NCBI GenBank assembly: GCA_012932865.1
Contig: SAXG01000090.1
Span: 1-64,000, forward strand
Direction of reading: 5' to 3'
DNA from: Amylostereum areolatum
Taxonomy: Eukaryota > Basidiomycota > Agaricomycetes > Russulales > Stereaceae
DNA length: 64,000 nucleotides
A model generated the notes under the pieces. The model made no database searches. It saw nothing but the letters and a program-made list of their open reading frames with translations, and was not told the origin of the DNA. Made by a program: the position numbers and the translations under genes. Below, piece by piece: positions 1-9,121 of the stretch (position 1 is the stretch's first letter; every line of letters starts with the position of its first letter).

Positions 1-15
1 GGACAATTTGTAACA
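1..15 (-). repeat. Start of 3' LTR of the Ty3/gypsy element (truncated by window edge)
   Basis: The 15 bases ggacaatttgtaaca match the right edge of the 5' LTR (ggacaagttgtaaca, ending at 9699) with one mismatch. Read on the minus strand this is TGTTACAA..., the start of an LTR. It directly follows a purine tract on the minus strand, as expected for a 3' LTR. The remaining roughly 560 bases lie outside the window, so LTR-LTR divergence and the target-site duplication cannot be judged. Confidence 0.8.
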
Positions 16-28
16 CTATCCCCCTCTC
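16..28 (-). promoter_or_regulatory. Polypurine tract next to 3' LTR
   Basis: On the minus strand the bases read GAGAGGGGGATAG and abut the TGTTACAA start of the 3' LTR. This is the expected place for the RNase H-resistant primer of plus-strand DNA synthesis. The call rests on position and composition only. Confidence 0.7.
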
Positions 29-303
29 AGAATCTACGTCTCGTAGATTCCTGAATCGAAGCGGTTCTAGAGGATCTCTTGAACATGCTGTCGATCGCTC
101 GCTCTTCGCCATTGGGAAGGAATATTGTGATGCAGGAAGGTGAGGATCGTAAGTCCTCGATGAGCCAGCGTGGAGTGGGCGTATTGAAAATCGCGAGATC
201 AGGCGACTGAGTGGGCTGCATCACGCTTCTGGGTCCTCATGTTTTGATGTTCACTCCTTTTATCCTTATCCGGAATCGAGCGATAGAATTCTATTCTACC
301 GCT

Positions 304-681
304 TCAGTAAACGCCTCTACTACTTTTACGTCCTCTCCGTCCATCGTGGGAGACCCTAGTCGATGCCCTATCCTCGCCGTCGTCGCGTGGTCCGGGCTTT
401 TGAACCGGGGTCCGTGCTTCCGGAAAATCCCTCTGACGCCGCATCTTTCCCTTCGATTCCCGTATGGCTTCTTCGTCAAGGCTTCTCGGCCTCTTCATGG
501 CACGAGCGACGTCCGGACGGCTTAGGAGTTCCGTGACTCTCTTAAGATGACGAAGGAGTTCTTCGTCTTGTGGGTCGGGCGTGGGAGTGCGCGAGAGGAC
601 GGGCGAGGGAGGAGGAGTGGTAGGGGGAGTGTGGTCGGTGGTGGAGAGGTTGCGCGATGAGGAGGTGAGGGTGGAAGACAT
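304..681 (-). CDS. Possible fourth ORF of the gypsy element
   Basis: A minus-strand frame opens at an ATG at 681 and runs about 125 codons. It starts with a Ser/Thr/Pro-rich stretch, then a short helical segment (EELLRHLKRVTELL) and a basic tail. It lies between the env-position gene and the 3' polypurine tract, so it is part of the element. I recognise no family. The basic tail may be out of frame. It could be a 3' exon of the preceding gene, whose stop codon lies inside a GTAAGC splice-donor-like sequence at 1071. Confidence 0.3.
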   Translation of the reverse strand: MSSTLTSSSRNLSTTDHTPPTTPPPSPVLSRTPTPDPQDEELLRHLKRVTELLSRPDVARAMKRPRSLDEEAIRESKGKMRRQRDFPEARTPVQKPGPRDDGEDRASTRVSHDGRRGRKSSRGVY

Positions 682-1070
682 TTGGTTGGTGTGGGTGGTG
701 CGAGTGGGTTTGTTTAGACGATGTCTGAGGATGTTGTGGTCTTTGTAGCTTTCCTTTTTATCCTTACGATGCGGGGGGGCAATGATGTAATCATTGCCAG
801 CAATCGTAAGCGATGATTTGTACATAATCAAAACTGAGTCGTAAGCAGGCGACGCGTCCAGCGCGTCGCGGAGAGAATATCAAGCGTCTCGCCTTCCTCA
901 TAGCGATAGAAACCGGTATAGTAGAGAAGTCCGAGGAAAATATGCGTGCGGATGAGGGCGCAGTCCATGATTAGTCCGAGAAGTATCGTGACGATAGATG
1001 CGAGAGCGTAATGATGGGAGAAGAGAGAAAGTCCGAGTGCATGATGATGGGTAAAAGTTCGTCCGCGTGC

Positions 1071-3003
1071 TTACCAGGGTTCCGGCCAGTGATCCTTCGA
1101 CTCCTCCGCTTCCTGCAAGTCCCAATCTGCTTCCTTCCAGAAGAGATCGTCGACGCACCAGGAGTGATTGAAGCGTGAGGGGGGTTCTCGTTGGGTGCGG
1201 AGCATTGCGTCCTCCCAGTACAGCCACTGCTCAGTGGCGTGTTGGGCGGCTTCGTGCGTCAGGCTCTCGCGTCGCGTGAGGAATCCCAGAAGCTGCCTGT
1301 GGGCGCGGGCGGTAGCGTCGGTTCGTCGGAGGTGGGGGTGGGACATCAGTGTTCCTGGACCGTAACTGATATCCGGACGGTCCGGGCGAGGGTGAGGAAG
1401 AGGAGTCTGTGGTCGGAGGGGATAGCAGGACCGAGATCGGGGGAAGTGAGGGGGAGCGCTCTTGCGACGGGGACAATCTCGGCGGAGATGGCCTCGCTTG
1501 CCGCATTTCCAGCAGCGTTTCCGCGGCTTCGAGGGAATTGCGTCCCACTTCTCTTGCGTCCACGTGGTTGGTTCGTCGCTCCATGGGTCCGAGGGATTCT
1601 CGGCTACTTCCTTCGTCCTGTCGTCCTTCTCCGATTTGTCCGCCGAGCTGTCCGATTCGTCCGCTGAACTGTTCGACTCGTTCGTTAGGTTGAGTTCCTG
1701 TCTCCTGCGGGCGTGGTCTTCCATCATTCGATCGACTATCTTCTTGAGCTCCTTGAAGTTCTTCCTCACCCGATGCATTGGGGAGTCTGAACTCTCTGAT
1801 CCGCTTGAACGGTCTTCCGTCGGGGTCGACAGATTCATGTTTACGTCGCTGTGAGGCGACTCGGGGATTCTGGGCGATGGAATCTCGATCGTGGTCGGAG
1901 TGCGAATGTAGGAACAAGGGATAAGCAGGGGGGCCTCCGTGCCATGGCATGGGAGTGTCGCTAGCAGATACCGGGAATGGAGTTGGCGGTCTAGGCACTG
2001 TGGGCAGCCGAGGAGATGTCCCAGGTATTGGTCGCGGATCGCTGGTCTGTTGTCTGGGCTCTGGGGGAGCCATGGGCTGTCCGGATAGCTCTCTTGGCAG
2101 GGGCTGTCTGAACTGCTCTCCGGGTAATCCGTTTCTAGCGACGGGAGGCTGGACGGGGTTAATCTGGGTGATGCCGGGGATGGGTAAGGATCCTGGTGGC
2201 GTGGGGGCGGTGACGGGTCGTGGAGGGGCGTTAGGAAGGAACGGGGGTCTGGTGAGGGCGGATGCGATGGGATCGGGTCGAACAGTATAGCCCGGGGAGA
2301 TGTGATGTCCATGGAAGATGAGGTCGATGTCGGGGCCTTCGCGTGACGACATATGGGGAACTCCGGTAGTTTCCATTCGTCTTCGGAGGATTTCTCCTTC
2401 GTAGGCGGCACGGAAGGTATGTCTTTCCCAATTGAGCCAGTTGACTCGGAGTCCCACTTCCGTGAGGAACCTTCGGAGTTCTGCGACATTGAGTAGAGCC
2501 GTTGCGTTAGCTTCCTGAATCGTCGAAGGAGCTTGACCTCTCGTTCCTCCATTTCGGTCAAGAGCGTCAGGTACCTCAGGTCCAGCTGATGGAGTTCCTC
2601 GTCGAGCATCTTGTTGTGGTCTTCCAGGATGCCCTGGACGTCGGCCGACTCCCTCCTGAGGTCGTCGATCCGCTGTCTGGCTTGCTCGATCGCTACTCCG
2701 GCTATCATGTGGGCTATTTGATTCTCGAGTATCGGGGAATCGGGTGTTGGGACCTTCGTCTCTCCGGACCACGGGGATTGCGTTGGCACCTGTGAGGAAT
2801 CCGGGTGCTTCAGTTAGGGTTCTTCCGTATGCTTCTAATCGGCTTACCCCCTGTTCTTCCGTCTGGTCCTGACCTAGACGGAGGAGGTACTGACTTAATT
2901 GCGAAGATTGCTGCCGATCGAGCGATGAAGCAGTCTCCACAGAGAGTGCGTTCCTGTTGAGTGTGGTGTGCTTTGTTACAGACGAGGCGGATGCGTTCGA
3001 CAT
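1071..3003 (-). CDS. Env-position accessory gene of the gypsy element: two exons, coiled coil plus CCHC knuckle
   Basis: The spliced gene starts at the ATG at 3003. Exon 1 is 2848-3003 (52 codons), the intron is 2790-2847, and exon 2 is 1071-2789, giving 624 residues. The intron is textbook fungal: GTAAGC donor, CCTAAC branch site, CACAG acceptor, 58 nt. Splicing is phase 0 and moves reading from one frame into another. The product has a predicted coiled coil near residues 75-140, a Ser/Pro-rich acidic middle, and one CCHC zinc knuckle (CWKCGKRGHLRRDC), so it probably binds nucleic acid. There is no signal peptide or membrane segment, so it is not an envelope protein. It lies 144 nt after the pol stop. 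How it is expressed is not visible; a spliced subgenomic RNA is one option. No family was recognised. Confidence 0.7.
1231..3003 (-). CDS. Alternative overlapping frame (intron-retained product) of the env-position gene
   Basis: If the 58-nt intron is not removed, the frame from the same ATG at 3003 stays open for 590 codons to 1231. It overlaps exon 2 in another frame. Parts look protein-like, for example AELRRFLTEVGLRVNWLNWE and the segment PDIDLIFHGHHISPGY, followed by a long Pro-rich region. The sense strand is T-poor here, which lowers stop-codon frequency, so an accidental open frame is possible. I treat it as a candidate second product. Confidence 0.35.
   Translation of the reverse strand: MSNASASSVTKHTTLNRNALSVETASSLDRQQSSQLSQYLLRLGQDQTEEQGVSRLEAYGRTLTEAPGFLTGANAIPVVRRDEGPNTRFPDTRESNSPHDSRSSDRASQTADRRPQEGVGRRPGHPGRPQQDARRGTPSAGPEVPDALDRNGGTRGQAPSTIQEANATALLNVAELRRFLTEVGLRVNWLNWERHTFRAAYEGEILRRRMETTGVPHMSSREGPDIDLIFHGHHISPGYTVRPDPIASALTRPPFLPNAPPRPVTAPTPPGSLPIPGITQINPVQPPVARNGLPGEQFRQPLPRELSGQPMAPPEPRQQTSDPRPIPGTSPRLPTVPRPPTPFPVSASDTPMPWHGGPPAYPLFLHSHSDHDRDSIAQNPRVASQRRKHESVDPDGRPFKRIREFRLPNASGEEELQGAQEDSRSNDGRPRPQETGTQPNERVEQFSGRIGQLGGQIGEGRQDEGSSRESLGPMERRTNHVDAREVGRNSLEAAETLLEMRQARPSPPRLSPSQERSPSLPPISVLLSPPTTDSSSSPSPGPSGYQLRSRNTDVPPPPPTNRRYRPRPQAASGIPHATREPDARSRPTRH
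2790..2847 (-). other. 58-nt spliceosomal intron inside the retrotransposon
   Basis: The minus strand shows GTAAGC at 2847-2842, CTAAC about 30 nt in, and CACAG ending at 2790. The bases on each side join two open frames in phase 0. Length and motifs match the host introns elsewhere in this window. Confidence 0.8.
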
Positions 3004-3146
3004 TGTTGGATGAGATGGTCTGATTGGTAGAGGAGGTGTTGGTTGCGTTCGGGGTGGTGGACATTGGTGATCTGTCTCGTTGAACCCGTAGGGTTTTTAT
3101 CCCCCCCTTGTTGGCAGTGCATTCGCCTGAATGCCGTTGAGTCTCA

Positions 3147-6100
3147 CTAATGTCTCACTTTCGTCTTGCGTTTCTTTCGTCTCGTTGGTCTTCGTTCTCG
3201 CTGCGTTGCATCGGTTTCGTCGCGATCAGTGGTTTCTGTGTTGGTATCTTTGATTGGCTGTGGCGGCAGCTTCGGTGCCTTGGGGTTATTCCGATGGAAC
3301 TCTGCGATTGCATCTTTTGATCCCTCGAGATTAGATGCTGGTTCCCATGTGTTACCGGAATCTGGGTAGCCTTTCCATTTTACGAAATAATGTAATGGTT
3401 TGGAATATCGTTTGTCTAGTTTCGAGGCTATTATTGTTTCTAGTTCATAGAGTTCTTCGTCGTTTACTAGTTCCGGGGGCGGTTTTTCGTAAGCTTCTCC
3501 ATATTGTTCTGTTTCTTTGAACGGAATTAATAGTGCCGCGTGAAATACCGGATGTATTTTCCATTTCGCCGGTAGTTCTAAGCGATAGGTTACTGGTCCT
3601 ATTACCTTTTCGATTTTGAATGGGCCAAATCGCTTTGGTGCTAGTTTAGTTTTCGGGTATACCGTGTTAAGATTTTTCCCATCTAGCCATACTTGGTCAC
3701 CCCGTTTGAGTTGGTCTCGCAGTGTGGACGTTTGATCGTGCTGCATTTTCATCAATTTGGCAGCTATTTCCAGACTCGCTTCTGCGTTGTCCCATGCGTC
3801 CTTAAGGTTCTTTATTCTTTCTTCGGCTGTCGGTATTCGCGGATCGGTTGGTATTGCCGGGTTGAAAACCGGTTGATACCCGTGTAGGAGTTCAAATGGG
3901 GAAGCTTTCGTAGCTGAATGTTGTCTTATATTGTGTGCAAATTCTGCTTTTGGTAGAAGTTTTGCCCAATTCGTTTGATCTCCGTTGCAGAATGCTCGAA
4001 GGTATTGTTCTAACTCTTGATTCACTCTTTCTGTTTCGCCATCCGTTTGGGGATGATACGCTGTACTGAGCGATGAGATAACTCCGAGGCTTTCGCATAT
4101 GGATTGGAATACTTTGGATGCGAATTGAGGCCCTCTGTCCGATATCATTCTTTTCCATAGTCCAAACCGTCTGTAAACATTGTCGATCAGAAGATCAGCT
4201 GTTTCTTCTGCGTTGATCGTCTTTAGGCACGGCGTGAATACTGCGGTTTTGGTGAACCTGTCAACGACTACGTTGATCGAATCGAATCCGTTGGAGATCG
4301 GAAGATCTGTAATGAAATCTGATGTGATTGTTTCCCATGGTCGTTCTGGTATTTCCGTAGGTTGTAATGGATGTTTCGCCGGATGCGTGACATTCTTCGT
4401 TGACTGGCATACGGGACATCCTTGAACATAACTTTTTACGAAGGAAATCATCTTTGGCCACCAAAAGTTTCTTTGTACTAGCTCCAGAGTTTTCATTTCG
4501 CCTGGATGTCCAATCGTTTCTAGATCATGATGCGATTTTAGGATCGTGCGCCTGAGTTCGAGATTCTGTGGCACATAGATCTTTCCTTTTCTGATGATCA
4601 GATCGTTCTCGAAGTTCCAATCTTCGATTCCTTTTGCGAGAGTGCGTGGTCCCGATCTTTTGATCGTATCTAACGCCGTCCAAACTTCATCATCTAGGTG
4701 TGAGAAGTTTCTTAGTTCTTTGAGAAGTTCTTTGTCTCCGACTGCTTCGACTGTCCCTCTTCCGGTGGCTCTAGCCCTGAAAACCGAAGGGTGAAGCAGG
4801 ATGCGGTCGTCGTTGTCTGGAATATCTTCCTTATGATCTGGTCTTCTAGAAAGTCCATCTGCTTTGTTTGTACTTCCTGGTTTGTGCACCAAGGTGTAGT
4901 TGAAACGGGACAGATACAAGCTCCATCGTGCTTGTCGTCGATTAAGTTTCTGAGCTGTTGTGAAATATTCTAGATTTTTGTGATCTGTCCAGATTTCGAC
5001 TTTGTGGTTCGCTCCTTCTAGATAGTGTCGCCAGTGTTCTAAGGCTTTCACTACTCCTAAGAGTTCTTTGTCGTATATCTCGTAATTTTGTTCCGCGGGA
5101 GATAGTGATTTGGATAGGTACGCGACCGGATGCCATCTTTCGATCTCGTCTGGCTGCGATAGGATGGCTCCGTACGCAAAATCGGAGGCGTCACTCTCTA
5201 TGCGGAATGGTTTGTTTTCATCGGGCATGATCAAGATCGGGGACGATGTGAATTCTTGTTTCAGTCTTTCGAAGGTACGTTCACATTCGGCCGTCCAGTT
5301 CCATTCGTGGTCTTTCTTTGTGAGCTGGAATAGGGGTCTGGCGATCTTGGAATAGTCTTTGATGAAGCGTCGATAGAAATTTCCAAATCTGAGGAATGAT
5401 TGGACTTCTTTTACTTTCCTCGGTGTGGGCCATTCGGCTAGCCCTTGGACTTTGACCGGATCCATCTGTACCTTGTTGTGCGTGATTATCACGCCTAGGT
5501 ACTCGATCGATGGTTGTTCGAAGAAGCACTTTTCCGGTTTGAGGAATAGATCGTTCCGTTCTAGAAGTTGGAGGGCTTCTTTCATCAGTCTTCTATGTTC
5601 GTCGAGTGTTTCTGTAAATATCAGTATGTCATCCATATAGACCACTACTTTTCCGGTGTCTATTAATTCTTTGAATAGTGCGTTCATCATTGCTTGGAAT
5701 GTTGCGGGTGAGTTGGTTAGTCCGAAGAACATCACCATTGGTTCGAAAAGGCCTCTGTTTGTTTTGAACGCAGCTTTCCATTGATCTCCTTCTTTGATCC
5801 GAACATTGTTGTATCCCCATCGGAGATCGAGCTTTGAGAAGATTTTAGCGCCTTTTAATTTGTCGATGAGATCTGAAATGAGCGGTATCGGGTATTCGTT
5901 TTTGACCGTTATCGAGTTAAGATAGCGATAGTCCTGTACTGGTCGGAGAGATCCATCTTTCTTCTTGATAAAGAAGAAGGGTGACGATATCTCTGATTTT
6001 GATTCTCGGATGTACCCTTTTCGTAGATGTTCGTCTATGAATGTGTCCAGTTCCTTTCGTTCTGGTACCGTCATTGGGTATACTTTGCAATTTCGAGGTT

Positions 6101-7034
6101 TCCATCCTTCAGTCAGGTCTATCGCGTGATCCCAAGGTCTGCTGATTGGGAAGCGTTCCGACGCTTTCTTTTCGAATACCTTCTGATACTGTTTGTAACT
6201 AGATGGAATCATCTCATTGAGTGTCTTCTTCTTCTCTCCTATGGCCGCTCTTTCTGCGAGTTCTTGTGCCTTGGTTGCTCTTGCTGTTATCCAGATACCG
6301 GGTTCGTTTGCTTCTTTTGCAATCGGCATTGTTTCTACGTCCGTTTTTCCATGGAACGTTCTGACCATCCTGATATCGGCGAGATCGGAGTTGGATTCGG
6401 GATCTTCTTGTTCTTCTACCGTTGCGTGATGGTTGATCTTCTGTTCTTCGAATGATTGTAGAGAGTGTTCGTCTTTTCCTTGGACGATCATTGTTCTGCT
6501 GGTAGTGACGCACGTACCTGGACATGTCTGTAGTGTAATCTGTCTCTTTCTCCAATCAATATGAGGATTGTGTTTCTTGAGCCAAGGGGTTCCTAAGATT
6601 ACTTCGTCTCCTCCCAGGGCTGTGACGAACAATCCTAAGTTTTCGCGGTGAATTTCTCCGTTGATTCCTTCCATCGTCATTGGAAGGTACACTTTCTGTT
6701 TGATCTCTCCTAGAGTGTTCCTAGATCCATCAACGTTGTATATCGGTATTGGCTTCTTTAGTTGGATCAGATTCATCTTGTGTTTTCGTACGAAATCTGG
6801 ATGGATCAGGGTGCTGCTTGCTCCGCTATCTAGTAGTGCCCTTGCGGCGGCTTTACGGAACTTTCCATGAAACGTAACAGGTATATGAATTGATGGAGCG
6901 TGCGTTGCTCCATCTTGGTATGACCTTATATACACTGTTCTATTTACGTCGTCTCTTGTGTCCTGCACAGGAGATCGATTTGAAAAGTTCATTGTCTGTG
7001 TCCTTTCAACAGCCGCGGTTGAAGGACGATTCAA
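3147..7034 (-). CDS. pol: Ty3/gypsy chromovirus Pol polyprotein
   Basis: A 1295-codon frame carries all retrotransposon enzymes in gypsy order. Aspartic protease has LLDSGAS near residue 69. Reverse transcriptase has VQDYRYLN near 367 and YMDD at 466-469. RNase H has ESDASDFAYGA near 613 and TDHKNLEYF near 703. Integrase has an HHCC zinc site ending CPVC near 873, then D906, D966 and E1002 as the DDE triad. A chromodomain (HYFVKWKGYPDSGNTWEP) at about 1195-1250 should guide integration to marked chromatin. The frame begins at a TTG abutting the gag stop and has no ATG until residue 15, so it is probably made by -1 frameshifting from gag. No stop interrupts it, so this copy may be young. One core motif reads FLRFGNFYRRFI rather than the common FLGFANFYRRFI. 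Confidence 0.95.
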   Translation of the reverse strand: MNRPSTAAVERTQTMNFSNRSPVQDTRDDVNRTVYIRSYQDGATHAPSIHIPVTFHGKFRKAAARALLDSGASSTLIHPDFVRKHKMNLIQLKKPIPIYNVDGSRNTLGEIKQKVYLPMTMEGINGEIHRENLGLFVTALGGDEVILGTPWLKKHNPHIDWRKRQITLQTCPGTCVTTSRTMIVQGKDEHSLQSFEEQKINHHATVEEQEDPESNSDLADIRMVRTFHGKTDVETMPIAKEANEPGIWITARATKAQELAERAAIGEKKKTLNEMIPSSYKQYQKVFEKKASERFPISRPWDHAIDLTEGWKPRNCKVYPMTVPERKELDTFIDEHLRKGYIRESKSEISSPFFFIKKKDGSLRPVQDYRYLNSITVKNEYPIPLISDLIDKLKGAKIFSKLDLRWGYNNVRIKEGDQWKAAFKTNRGLFEPMVMFFGLTNSPATFQAMMNALFKELIDTGKVVVYMDDILIFTETLDEHRRLMKEALQLLERNDLFLKPEKCFFEQPSIEYLGVIITHNKVQMDPVKVQGLAEWPTPRKVKEVQSFLRFGNFYRRFIKDYSKIARPLFQLTKKDHEWNWTAECERTFERLKQEFTSSPILIMPDENKPFRIESDASDFAYGAILSQPDEIERWHPVAYLSKSLSPAEQNYEIYDKELLGVVKALEHWRHYLEGANHKVEIWTDHKNLEYFTTAQKLNRRQARWSLYLSRFNYTLVHKPGSTNKADGLSRRPDHKEDIPDNDDRILLHPSVFRARATGRGTVEAVGDKELLKELRNFSHLDDEVWTALDTIKRSGPRTLAKGIEDWNFENDLIIRKGKIYVPQNLELRRTILKSHHDLETIGHPGEMKTLELVQRNFWWPKMISFVKSYVQGCPVCQSTKNVTHPAKHPLQPTEIPERPWETITSDFITDLPISNGFDSINVVVDRFTKTAVFTPCLKTINAEETADLLIDNVYRRFGLWKRMISDRGPQFASKVFQSICESLGVISSLSTAYHPQTDGETERVNQELEQYLRAFCNGDQTNWAKLLPKAEFAHNIRQHSATKASPFELLHGYQPVFNPAIPTDPRIPTAEERIKNLKDAWDNAEASLEIAAKLMKMQHDQTSTLRDQLKRGDQVWLDGKNLNTVYPKTKLAPKRFGPFKIEKVIGPVTYRLELPAKWKIHPVFHAALLIPFKETEQYGEAYEKPPPELVNDEELYELETIIASKLDKRYSKPLHYFVKWKGYPDSGNTWEPASNLEGSKDAIAEFHRNNPKAPKLPPQPIKDTNTETTDRDETDATQRERRPTRRKKRKTKVRH

Positions 7035-7040
7035 AAACCC
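7031..7040 (-). promoter_or_regulatory. -1 ribosomal frameshift site GGGTTTT followed by gag stop TGA
   Basis: The end of gag reads CAG GGT TTT TGA on the minus strand. G GGT TTT is a canonical X XXY YYZ slippery heptamer at 7040-7034, and the TGA follows at 7033-7031. Slipping back one base continues exactly in the pol frame (TTG AAT CGT...). I did not fold the downstream RNA for a pseudoknot. Confidence 0.7.
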
Positions 7041-9091
7041 TGATTGTCTTTGAACATGTTGGCAGTGCGTGCGAACGTCTCACTGTCCATCTTGTTCACA
7101 AGCTTGGTGATCTGATCAATCGGGGATTCTTCTTCTGTTAGATTCGCCGTTCGTGCATTGATCGTTGTTTGGGTACGTTTCTCTGGGCAGTTCCTGGAGA
7201 TGTGTCCTGGCTTCCGGCAATAGAAGCATGATCCCGATTTCTGAAGTTCTGTACGTTCTTGCGGGGTAAGGCGTCTGAAGCTTCGGTTGTTGTTTACGGT
7301 CTGAGCGGCTCTGGCGGTAGTAACATTCCCTTTATTTCCGTTTCCTCTTCGGAATGGGACGTACGGCTGCGGTTTCTTGTATAGGAGGGTGAGATCACTC
7401 GTCGGGTTCATTGGTCTCGTATAATGTCGTTGGAATGCTTGAGCTTCTCGCCAGTTATTATCGATGCGCAGTGCGAGTTCATACCATTCGTCGATATCGT
7501 TCGAGATGTGATCTCTCTTGAGAATCTCGACTACTATATCGTTGCGCAGTCCTCTCTTGAATTGGTCGATCAATGCTTTGTGATCGTAACCGGCTTCCAT
7601 AGCATAGTCTCTAAAGACCGTGATGTAATCTTTGGTTTCCATAGTGCCTTGTTCCAGGCGCTGTATGTTGAATCTAGCGTCTCTTCCGGGGTCTATTTCT
7701 CCAAAGGTTTCTAAGAAGTAGTCACGGAATCCCGTCCATGGAAGATACACTTCTGGATCTATGCCGCGCTCTCGTATCTTATCGATCTTGCTTATTAAGA
7801 GGGACGCCCAGTGAAGGGCGGGTCCATCTGTGAGATGCGAGAGTACAAAGGTTATCTTACGCATGTTGGTTTTGTATGCGTTGGGGAATGCTATGAAGCG
7901 GAGTACGCATTGTTCAACGAATTTTGCTGCCTTCGCTCGGTCTCTTCCGTCGTATACTCCTAGTGCGTTCAGTTTGAATCCTTTGTCTTTGTCTTCGGGT
8001 TTAGATCCAATTGTTCCTGTTCCTCCCGGTGGTGAATGCCATGGTGGGTGTCTCGGTCCTTCCGGAAGATCTGCGGTTGCTCCTCTTCCGAATACATAGT
8101 CCTGAACCTTTTTTCCTTTCTCATTATCAGCTGATCGGTCGGAAGGCGATGATGGTCGCGGTGATGGTGCTTTCCATCCTATTGGTTCGCCTAAACCGAA
8201 TCCTATGGGGAATCGAGTCTTATGTCTTGGTTTCGCGGGATCGGCTGGTGTTGGAGTTGCAGGCGTCTGGAGCGGTATATTAGTTTCTCCAGGGGGGACA
8301 TTGCTAAGTGTGGTGGCGGGGTTGGGTATCGAGGTGGTAGCGTCTCCCATTGTCGTGACGTTCCCTGGTCTTCCGAATAGATTTCCTTGTCTTCCTTTTC
8401 TGGTTTCGAAGATATCTTCGTCTGATTTAACTGATGGAGATCTTGTTGATTCTTCCGTGTGTCTTTCCGCTTCTGTTGCGCTCGCTGGGCTGCCTTCTCG
8501 ACTTCCTCCGGGATCGGACTTAATTTGGGGTTTTGATACAGTTCTCTTAGGTTCTGGCGCGGTTTCTTCTGGAGGCTGTGTACTTGCTGCGGGTTCTTGA
8601 GGATGCTGGAGTTCGGTTTGAGGGTTCTGTGGTTCGGTTGTCGTATCGGTTGTGTCGGTATCGGGATCAAATTCCCAGTAGTCCTTAATATTCCCGGTGT
8701 AAGGTTTCTCTTCGACTTTCTGTGCGTCCGGGTGTTTCCAGAGTTCTTCTGATGAGAGGGGCCCAATATGAGGTCTTGAATAATCTGGGCGCTTCCAATG
8801 TGAGTTGTCGTAGGTTCCGTCTTCCTTTTCTCTTTTGGATCTATCTTTGAAGTATTCTGCTGCTGGAGGAAGGTTGTATCTATATATGGGTGGATTCCAC
8901 TGGTATGCGTATGTCCCTTTGCTTTCTCTTGCGGTGAAGGTTCCGTCGTGATAAAATAGGAGATTATAGGGGTCAAACGTCCAGTGGTGATTTTCTTTTC
9001 CGTTGGGAAGTTCTCGACTACAATCTAATTGGAGATAAGGAACTTCGAAGTCTGATGGTCTTTTCTCAGCGGGTTGTTCCGCTGACTCCGT
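7031..9091 (-). CDS. gag: Ty3/gypsy Gag, with probable non-ATG-initiated N-terminal extension
   Basis: The first ATG is at 8350 and gives 439 residues, with the retrotransposon gag core (residues about 130-270) and a CCHC knuckle (CFYCRKPGHISRNC) near the C terminus. The same frame stays open upstream without a stop to 9157, and the translation is strongly protein-like (for example FDPYNLLFYHDGTFTARES and YAYQWNPPIYRYNLPPAA). No ATG exists in that extension in any frame. The best start I see is an ACG at 9091 in CACCACGG context, 34 nt after the LTR, giving 686 residues. The alternative is that an ancestral ATG mutated to ACG in this copy. The 8350 start remains a possible second product. Confidence 0.8.
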   Translation of the reverse strand, partial: TESAEQPAEKRPSDFEVPYLQLDCSRELPNGKENHHWTFDPYNLLFYHDGTFTARESKGTYAYQWNPPIYRYNLPPAAEYFKDRSKREKEDGTYDNSHWKRPDYSRPHIGPLSSEELWKHPDAQKVEEKPYTGNIKDYWEFDPDTDTTDTTTEPQNPQTELQHPQEPAASTQPPEETAPEPKRTVSKPQIKSDPGGSREGSPASATEAERHTEESTRSPSVKSDEDIFETRKGRQGNLFGRPGNVTTMGDATTSIPNPATTLSNVPPGETNIPLQTPATPTPADPAKPRHKTRFPIGFGLGEPIGWKAPSPRPSSPSDRSADNEKGKKVQDYVFGRGATADLPEGPRHPPWHSPPGGTGTIGSKPEDKDKGFKLNALGVYDGRDRAKAAKFVEQCVLRFIAFPNAYKTNMRKITFVLSHLTDGPALHWASLLISKIDKIRERGIDPEVYLPWTGFRDYFLETFGEIDPGRDARFNIQRLEQGTMETKDYITVFRDYAMEAGYDHKALIDQFKRGLRNDIVVEILKRDHISNDIDEWYELALRIDNNWREAQAFQRHYTRPMNPTSDLTLLYKKPQPYVPFRRGNGNKGNVTTARAAQTVNNNRSFRRLTPQERTELQKSGSCFYCRKPGHISRNCPEKRTQTTINARTANLTEEESPIDQITKLVNKMDSETFARTANMFKDNQGF

Positions 9092-9110
9092 GGTGGGTGT
9101 TTCGTTTGAC

Positions 9111-9121
9111 GCTCTGCGCCA
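9111..9121 (-). other. Putative primer-binding site
   Basis: Three bases inside the 5' LTR edge the minus strand reads TGGCGCAGAGC. It begins with TGG, complementary to a tRNA CCA end. The donor tRNA was not identified. Confidence 0.45.

Noticed and set aside
2810..3064. 84-codon ORF with an upstream ATG before the env-position gene
   Set aside because: It has a Cys-containing stretch, but splicing of the 58-nt intron joins the frame starting at 3003, not this one. It may act as an upstream ORF at most.
8203..8976. 257-codon minus-strand ORF upstream of gag
   Set aside because: It begins with TTG, is in a different frame from gag, and its Lys/Gln/Pro-rich translation is the frame shadow of the much more protein-like gag extension.
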